From Bubalus kerabau (lineage: Eukaryota; Chordata; Mammalia; Artiodactyla; Bovidae): a DNA stretch of 64,000 bases. Shown in pieces: positions 58,396-64,000 of this stretch (its first letter is position 1; every line of letters starts with the position of its first letter). The notes beneath the pieces are model-generated. The model worked only from the letters and a program-made list of their open reading frames with translations, did not search any database and had not been told where the DNA came from. The translations under genes and the position numbers were made by a program. Location of the stretch: positions 53,283,001 to 53,347,000 of the forward strand of contig NC_073630.1 in assembly GCF_029407905.1 (NCBI RefSeq), read 5' to 3'.

Positions 58396-58546
58396 GACCT
58401 TGCTTCTATTACCAGTTACATCCACAGCTGGGTATTCTTTTTGCTTTGGCTCCATCCCTTCATTCTTTCTGGAGTTATTTCTCCACTGATCTTCAGTAGC
58501 ATATTGGGCACCTACTGACCTGGGGAGTTTCTCTTTCAGTATCCTA

Positions 58547-58783
58547 TCATTTTGCCTTTTCAGGCTGTGCGGGCACAGCAGGGCCTAGAGGAGCTATCCC
58601 ACTTTGAAGGTCAGGAAGGGCCGCAGTGAGGAGATACCCCTCATCCAAGGTAAGGAGCAATGGCAGTGCTTTGCTGGAGCAGCCATGAAGAGATACCTCA
58701 CGCCCAAGGTAAGAGAAACCCAAGTAAGATGGTAGGTGTTGCAAGAGGGCATCAGAGGGCAAACACACTGAAACCATACTCAC
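58547..58783 (-). other. Small frame upstream of BovB main ORF (78 aa)
   Basis: An open frame in the BovB 5' region, upstream of the endonuclease frame, reading MSMVSVCLPSDALLQHLPSY and ending PAQPEKAK. Some RTE elements have a short first ORF at this position. No domain is recognisable, and the other BovBs here lack the region, so comparison within the window is impossible. Confidence 0.35.
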
Positions 58784-59893
58784 AGAAAACTAGTCAATCT
58801 AATCACACTAAGACCACAGCCTTGTCTATCTCAGTGCAACTAAGCCAAACCCGTGGGGCAACCCAAGACAGGCGAGTCATGGTGGAGAGATCTGACAGAA
58901 TGTGGTCCACTGGAGAAGGGAATGGCAAACCACTTCAGTATTCTTGCCTTGAGAACCCCATGAACAGTATCACTCATTATCAGAGAAATGCAAATCAAAA
59001 CAACAAGAGGTAGCATTTCATGCCAGTCAGAATGGCTGCGATCCAAAAGTCTACAAGCAATAAATGCTGGAGAGGGTGTGGAGAAAAAGGAATCCTCTTA
59101 CACTGTTGGTAGGGATGCAAACTAGTACAGCCACTATGGAGAATAGTGTGGAAATTCCTTAAAAAACTGGAAATAGAACTGCCTTATGAAAAAAAAAACA
59201 ACAACTGCCTTATGACCCAGCAATCCCACTGCTGGGCATACACACCAAGGCAACCAGAATGGAAAGAGACACATGTACCACAGTGTTCATCGCAGCACTG
59301 TTTATAATAGCCAGGACATGGAAGCAACCTAGATGTCCATCAGCAGATGAATGGATAAGAAAGCTGTGGTACATATACACCATGGATTATTACTCAGCCA
59401 TTAAAAAGAATACATTTAAATCAGTTCTAATAAGGTGGATGAAACTGGAGCCTATTATACAGAATGAAGTAAGCCAGAAAGAAAAACACCAATATAGTAT
59501 ACTAATGCATATATATGGAATTTAGAAAGATGTAACGATAACCGTGTATGCGAGACAGAAAAAGAGACACAGATGTATAGAACAGTCTTTTGGAATCTGT
59601 GGGAGAGGGAGAGGGTGGGATGATTTGGGAGAATGGCACTGAAGCATGTATAATATCATATAAGAAACTAATCGCCAGTCCAGGTTCAATACAGGGCACA
59701 GGATGCTTGGGGCTGGTGCACTGGGATGACTCAGAGGGATTGTATGGGGAGGGATGTGGGAGGGGGATTCAGGAAGCACGTGTACAACCGTGGTGGATTC
59801 ATGTTGATGTATGACAAAACCAATACAATTTGTAAAGTAATTAGCCTCCAATTAAAATAAATAAATTTAAATTAAAAAAATAAAGGGATAGGA

Positions 59894-60139
59894 TAAAATA
59901 ATAATAATAAATGTGGTCCTAAGTTAGGTTTAATAATTTAAAAGAATATCAAGTTTTCAACTATTTGTAGACTTTATATGAAATATTCAATTATCTGATA
60001 AAGAATGAAAAATTCATCACATATAGTATACAGCAGTGTTATAATGCAAAATAAGTATTCTGACATCTAGAAATAATATGGGTAACAAAATGCTTAGTTA
60101 GCTTTTGTTATGTTCTTCTGCTAGTTAATTGTTCATTGT
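59894..60139. other. AT-rich intergenic DNA
   Basis: Nothing recognised. Confidence 0.4.
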
Positions 60140-60320
60140 GCTAATATTTTATATATCATTCTGTTTATTTTGATTCATCAAAACAATTGTGAGTAGTAGT
60201 TATTATGTCCCTTTTATAAATGAGAATGCACGTGCTTTGAGTCCTACACTTAGAACTGGCAGAACTAAAATTTGACCAAATTTTGTCCAAGACCAAAGTT
60301 ATGCCTTCCCATGAGGACAC
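60140..60320 (-). repeat. MIR SINE, ancient, minus strand
   Basis: TTATTATGTCCCTTTTATAA then ATGAGAATGCACGTGCTTTG and AGAACTGGCAGAACTAAAAT follow the reverse MIR order ('CCCCATTTTACAGATGAGGAA ... GTGGCAGAGCTGGGATT'). Confidence 0.65.
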
Positions 60321-61710
60321 ACCTATCACAACATCACTTTCATTATATCCTTTACTCAAAAAAGGCTTTTACAGAAAGCAAGCATACAAATTCAATTGGA
60401 ATCTTTATTTTCCATACTGATAACTGTGTTAGATGAATTGGTTATCATTATTCTTTACATTGTTTTTCACTGCTGTCAGGATTATGTGTTATGTATAAAC
60501 TATTTATGAAATCTGAAGAGTTTTAGATTCCAAAATTTGTGTCAAAAATAATCTCCCAGCTTTCAGTTTCTTTATATGGTGGATTTTTTTTAAAGAGAGA
60601 AACTCTATTGAAGTAAATATTTTTCTTGATGTGCTTTTCTTACTTCATCTAATTTCCCTGTCATTCCCAAGAATCTTAAAGAATATGTTCTTTGTTTCAC
60701 CACTGATTGAACTCAAATGCAGACTCTCATTCATCTGAACATTCTTTGTCTAGTTTCCTTTACCAATTGCATTCTTTTTCTAGGGAACAATTCTCTGTGC
60801 AGTGAATCCTTTGAATGGGGTCACTGGTAGCAGACAGGTAGTTAGCCATGATATGGTTTAAGAAAAATTACACATCCTCCCTCATGTTTTTCACCTTAGT
60901 TCTCACAGATAAGACTCCTGAGATTTCACTTACTATGGATACTACAGAGGAAGAAAACTTCAAATATGTAAACACTCTAATAACTCATGTAAACATTGAG
61001 GCTGAGGCTCCCTTTTTTGTGTGGCTAATGCAACTATTACTCATTCTAATAAAATTTTAGTCATATTCAGTTGTATTTAATTATTTCCTTGCAATGGAGT
61101 ATGCAAACCTGGAAAGGAGCTCTCTCTGTCAGGGGTATATCCTTAATGCTGAGCAAAGCTGTGCACCTGATACCTGATTCACACATTTAGTAAATTAATG
61201 TATACTTTTAATTATGAAAATATCTAAGGTATGGATGTCTAATAATAAAATATATGGCAATTAATTTCCTTATTAGTTGTGAGTGAAACTAAAGAAAAAT
61301 CACATCCAGAAGGACAATCAGTCTCTGGAATTGTCATCTTTTGTCCTGGAACACCTAAAACAGCACATTTATTTGGCTTATGAATAAATGCAAACTAAGT
61401 AATTTATCTTTTCTAAATTCCTTCAGGAGTTTGAAATAAACCTTATTCTATTAAATTGCAAAAAGAACTATGCTGATGCTCACCTGACTATTAAAGTGGA
61501 AAATGCATGTCAGAAGTTTTAGTTATTGAGAATTTTAATATTCTGTGAAATATTCACCTGAAAATAACTATACAAGGAAATAAATTACAGAAGTATTATG
61601 TTTTAAGCCTAGCCATCTAGAATGAGTTTTTATTTATTATATTTATCTATATTACAAAATGGAATTTAAAAACACCAAAAATAGTCATATAGTAAAAATA
61701 TTGGGAGCTT
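60321..61710. other. AT-rich intergenic DNA
   Basis: No gene. A 70-aa frame at 60848-61060 has no recognisable domain. No named repeat recognised. Confidence 0.45.
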
Positions 61711-62011
61711 AAATATATGCATGCTGCTGCTGCTTCAAAGTCGCTTCAGTCATGTCCGACTCTGTGCGACCCCAGAGATGGCAGCCCACCAGGCTCCCCT
61801 GTCCCTGGGATTCTCCAGGCAAGAACACTGGAGTGGGTTGCCATTTCCTTCTCCAATGCATGAAAGTGAAAATTGAAAATGAAGTTGCTCAGTCATGTCT
61901 GACTGTTCGCAACCCCATGGACTGCAGCCTACCAGGCTCCTCCATCCATGGGATTTTCCAAGCAAGAGTACTGTAGTGGGTTGCCATAGCCTTCTCCAAA
62001 ATATATGCATG
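61711..62011 (-). mobile_element. BOV-A2 SINE (dimer) with 13-bp duplications, minus strand
   Basis: Two Bov-A units in tandem (about 61724-61857 and 61876-61997), each with CAGGCTCC..GGGATTNTCCANGCAAGA and ...CCTTCTCC, joined by an A-rich/GAAAGTGAAAATTGAAAATG linker. Flanked by AAATATATGCATG at 61711-61723 and 61999-62011. This is the cleanest example of the dimeric type in the window; bases 1-81 are probably half of another. Confidence 0.95.
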
Positions 62012-62840
62012 TATATATACAATTTCTTAAGAGTCAAGGTAAATTATAGAACAACTAAAATTTTTCTAACTTGATTAAACAGGTGTGATATATTTCAAAT
62101 AATATTTTTCATGAAATACTCTCCAAAAACTATGAATTTGTGGAGGACCCTTCTTTAACAGAATTAAGAATAAATGTAAGCAAAAACCAACAGCACAGTT
62201 TTCAATTGCTGGAAGACTATCCCCTAAAAACTGGGGGAGTAGCATTTATTATATTGTCTATAGATATAACACACTCTTAAGTTTAACCTACATTATTGAT
62301 ATTTTCTGTCACTTTCTGAATTTTAGACAATTACAAATAAAAAATTAGCCAAAGTTTCTATTAGTGTTTCCTGATTTCTAGGGCATAAATACTCACATCA
62401 TGGTTGGTTTTAAGCTACTAATGATGTCACTGGATACAAAGTTTGGAAGAACTGCACATTACGGGGCTATTTTTCCAGCGTTTTCATCAGAAAGATAAAC
62501 ATATTTAACCTCAGTACTTAACCATCAGTAGATTATAACAGAATGTAGTAAGTGGTGTGTTGAATATTTATTGTGTGTATTTTTAATATATTGTTTAATT
62601 ATAAATTATATTATGCATTTTAAAATAATGGTGATATTTAACAACTGGTTTTCTACATTTCTGAAAAATTAAAAATAAGCATTTGTGAGGTGATAAAATC
62701 TAGATTAAGACTACCATTTTTAGAGTTTCATACAGCAGAAAATCAAAGACTGGTTTGTAATGTTGTAAAGGTAGTGATCTTCAAGTATTCTCCAGACACT
62801 GATCAAGAAAGTAGCTAATGAATTCTCTTAGGATATCTTC
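62012..62840. other. AT-rich intergenic DNA
   Basis: No gene or named repeat recognised. Confidence 0.45.
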
Positions 62841-63170
62841 AGAGTCACACGGAATGCAAAGAGATCAAGCCAGTCAGTCTTAAAGGAAATTAAGTGAATA
62901 TTCATTGGAATGACTCTTGCTGAAGCTGAAGTACCAACACTTTGGACACCTGATGCAAAGAGCCAAATCATTGGAAAAGTCACTGATGCTAGGAAAGAAT
63001 GAGGGAAGGAAGAGAAGGGGGCAACAGAGGATGAGTTCTTTAGATGGCATCATTAACTCAATGGACATGAATTTGAGCAAACTTAGAGAGAGTGGACAGA
63101 GGAGTCTGGCATGATGCAATCCGTAGCATTGCAAGGACTTGGACACGACTTAGTGACTGAACAACAACAA
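62841..63170 (+). mobile_element. BovB 3' end, old type with AAC tail
   Basis: AGAGATCAAGCCAGTCAGTC, then LKYQHFGHLMQRAKSLEKSL in the frame 62917-63114, ending GTGACTGAACAACAACAA. Diverged and 5'-truncated. Confidence 0.87.
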
Positions 63171-63811
63171 ATCAGTAGTGAGTAGAACTAGCACAGATAA
63201 TGAGTTCACATCACTGATACTTTGAACCAATATGGAGGAACAGGAACCAGTTTTACCCTCTTGACTGAAACAACTTAAAAACTGGACTAAAATGCCTGAA
63301 AAAGCATATTTTTAATTATTAGTCATCAAGCAATGAGGGATAGTGAGCACTGAGAAAATCAGGGGAAAAGATGAGCTTCATGATTTTCCCAACCCTTAAC
63401 CTAGGAAAAGCTATCAGGCCATGGTGAAGAGAGGGAAAGCTTAGGCAGAATATGGAAGTCTCTTTAACTTAAAAATGTGGAGTTGAGAATCCACAGAATC
63501 CGAGATGGCTAGAGTTCACAGAAGCAAGAAGAGAGAGTGTAGCAAAGACAGAGAATATTGGTGATCTTCACAGTATTCCTTTCAAATATTCATTGGAACA
63601 GTAGTCAGTGTATATGTGAGGATATTATCGATGGCTAGAAAAATAAACTAATAGAAAGATTAGAAGGAGTATGCCCCCAGTTCATACAGGGACAAAGTAG
63701 GGGGAAAAAGTATTCCCATTAGCCCAAGGGAAAATCTCATAATTCACAGAGAATCCATTAGACTAAGGATTTTTGCATCTGTGATTGGGGAAGTTAACTT
63801 TAGACTAAAAT
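63171..63811. other. Purine-rich intergenic DNA
   Basis: A/G-rich on the plus strand over about 63330-63760, reminiscent of an old L1 5' region, but not enough to assign. No gene recognised. Confidence 0.4.
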
Positions 63812-63993
63812 GTACTGCAATTCAGGAGACCTCTGTTTGATTCCTAGGTCAGGAAGATCCCCTGGAGAAGGAAATGGCAACTCACTCCAGTATTCTTGCC
63901 TAGAGAATATTCCATAAACAGAGGAGTCTGACAGGCTACAGTCAGTGGGGTTGCAGAGCCCAACACGACTGTGCGACTATCACTCACTCACTC
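63812..63993 (+). mobile_element. Bov-tA SINE, 5'-truncated, near window end
   Basis: Begins in the head (ACTGCAATTCAGGAGACCTC) and continues GATCCCCTGGAGAAGGAAATGG to GTGCGACTATCACTCACTCA. The short CACT-rich tail runs to the window end. Confidence 0.88.
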
Positions 63994-64000
63994 AAAATTT

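Larger units (their letters stand above)
55551..58968 (-). mobile_element. BovB LINE, nearly full length, minus strand
   Basis: About 3.4 kb, with the 3' tail (GATCA)n at 55551 and the 5' end at about 58968. The 5' end includes the Bov-A-related segment (GGAGAAGGGAATGGCAAACC). Target-site duplication: ATCATTCATTATCAG (55536-55550) and ATCACTCATTATCAG (58969-58983), one mismatch. It is the most complete BovB in the window and is inserted antisense into the L1. Confidence 0.94.
55483..59893 (+). mobile_element. L1 5'-truncated (~950 bp), split by BovB; with duplications
   Basis: L1 lies at 55495-55550 and 58984-59881, flanked by AAAGGGATAGGA (55483-55494 and 59882-59893). It contains the ORF2 C-terminus (NKHMKRCPTSFIIREMQ, SADEWIRKLWYIYTMDYYSA, ending HIYGI at 59525) and a 3' UTR variant ending TTAGCCTCCAATTAAAATAA. 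The ORF2 part is broken by the BovB and by a small A-rich insertion at 59190-59202. Confidence 0.93.

Noticed and set aside
63330..63760. Purine-rich stretch as old L1 5' UTR
   Set aside because: Composition fits but no specific block could be matched with confidence.

Overview
The window is mammalian nuclear DNA from a ruminant (cattle, sheep, goat or a close relative). The evidence is the co-occurrence of BovB (RTE-class LINE), Bov-tA and BOV-A2 type SINEs, and the bovine-type L1 with a very long 5' UTR. No host protein-coding gene, rRNA or functional tRNA gene was recognised. Every long reading frame that could be identified belongs to L1 or BovB. The background is AT-rich intergenic DNA with ancient repeats (L2, MIR, MLT1-like LTR, Tigger-like and hAT-like DNA transposons, L1M) on which ruminant-specific elements have piled up.

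Layout. 1-13.5 kb: a cut L1 3' end (minus), two BovB 3' ends, Bov-tA SINEs, an 80-bp mini L1, and an ancient L2 that was hit by a SINE which was in turn hit by BovB. 13.55-29.42 kb: one nested structure. A ~490-bp Tigger-like DNA transposon (TA at both ends) contains a BovB (9-bp direct repeats). The BovB contains a nearly full-length L1 ('copy A'). Copy A contains a second L1 ('copy B', 5'-complete and 3'-truncated, 12-bp direct repeats) and a mini L1 3' end. 29.4-45.2 kb: low-repeat DNA; an ~825-bp composite unit flanked by 12-bp direct repeats and ending in a SINE tail; an ancient L1M 3' UTR that received six later insertions; an internally deleted L1 (minus); several SINEs and a 1.4-kb BovB. 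45.3-54.4 kb: a full-length L1 ('copy C') just downstream of that BovB and a (TA)n tract, carrying its own mini L1. 55.5-59.9 kb: a 5'-truncated L1 split by an almost full-length minus-strand BovB, with target-site duplications visible for both. 59.9-64 kb: AT-rich DNA with a MIR, a BOV-A2 SINE with 13-bp duplications, a BovB 3' end and a Bov-tA.

How the elements relate. L1 and BovB are the two autonomous engines; Bov-A/Bov-tA SINEs and the composite unit most likely used BovB machinery, and the mini L1s used L1 machinery. The only intact recognised protein is the 308-aa L1 ORF1 of copy B. All ORF2 and BovB polymerase frames seen are broken. The most interesting signals are: the composite unit at 32.1-33.0 kb; the 3'-truncated L1 copy B lacking a poly(A) tail; three identical coding lesions shared by L1 copies A and C; a tail-only insertion at 59.19 kb; and 5' UTR tandem units that differ in number between L1 copies. 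Family names come from sequence recognition without database searches.
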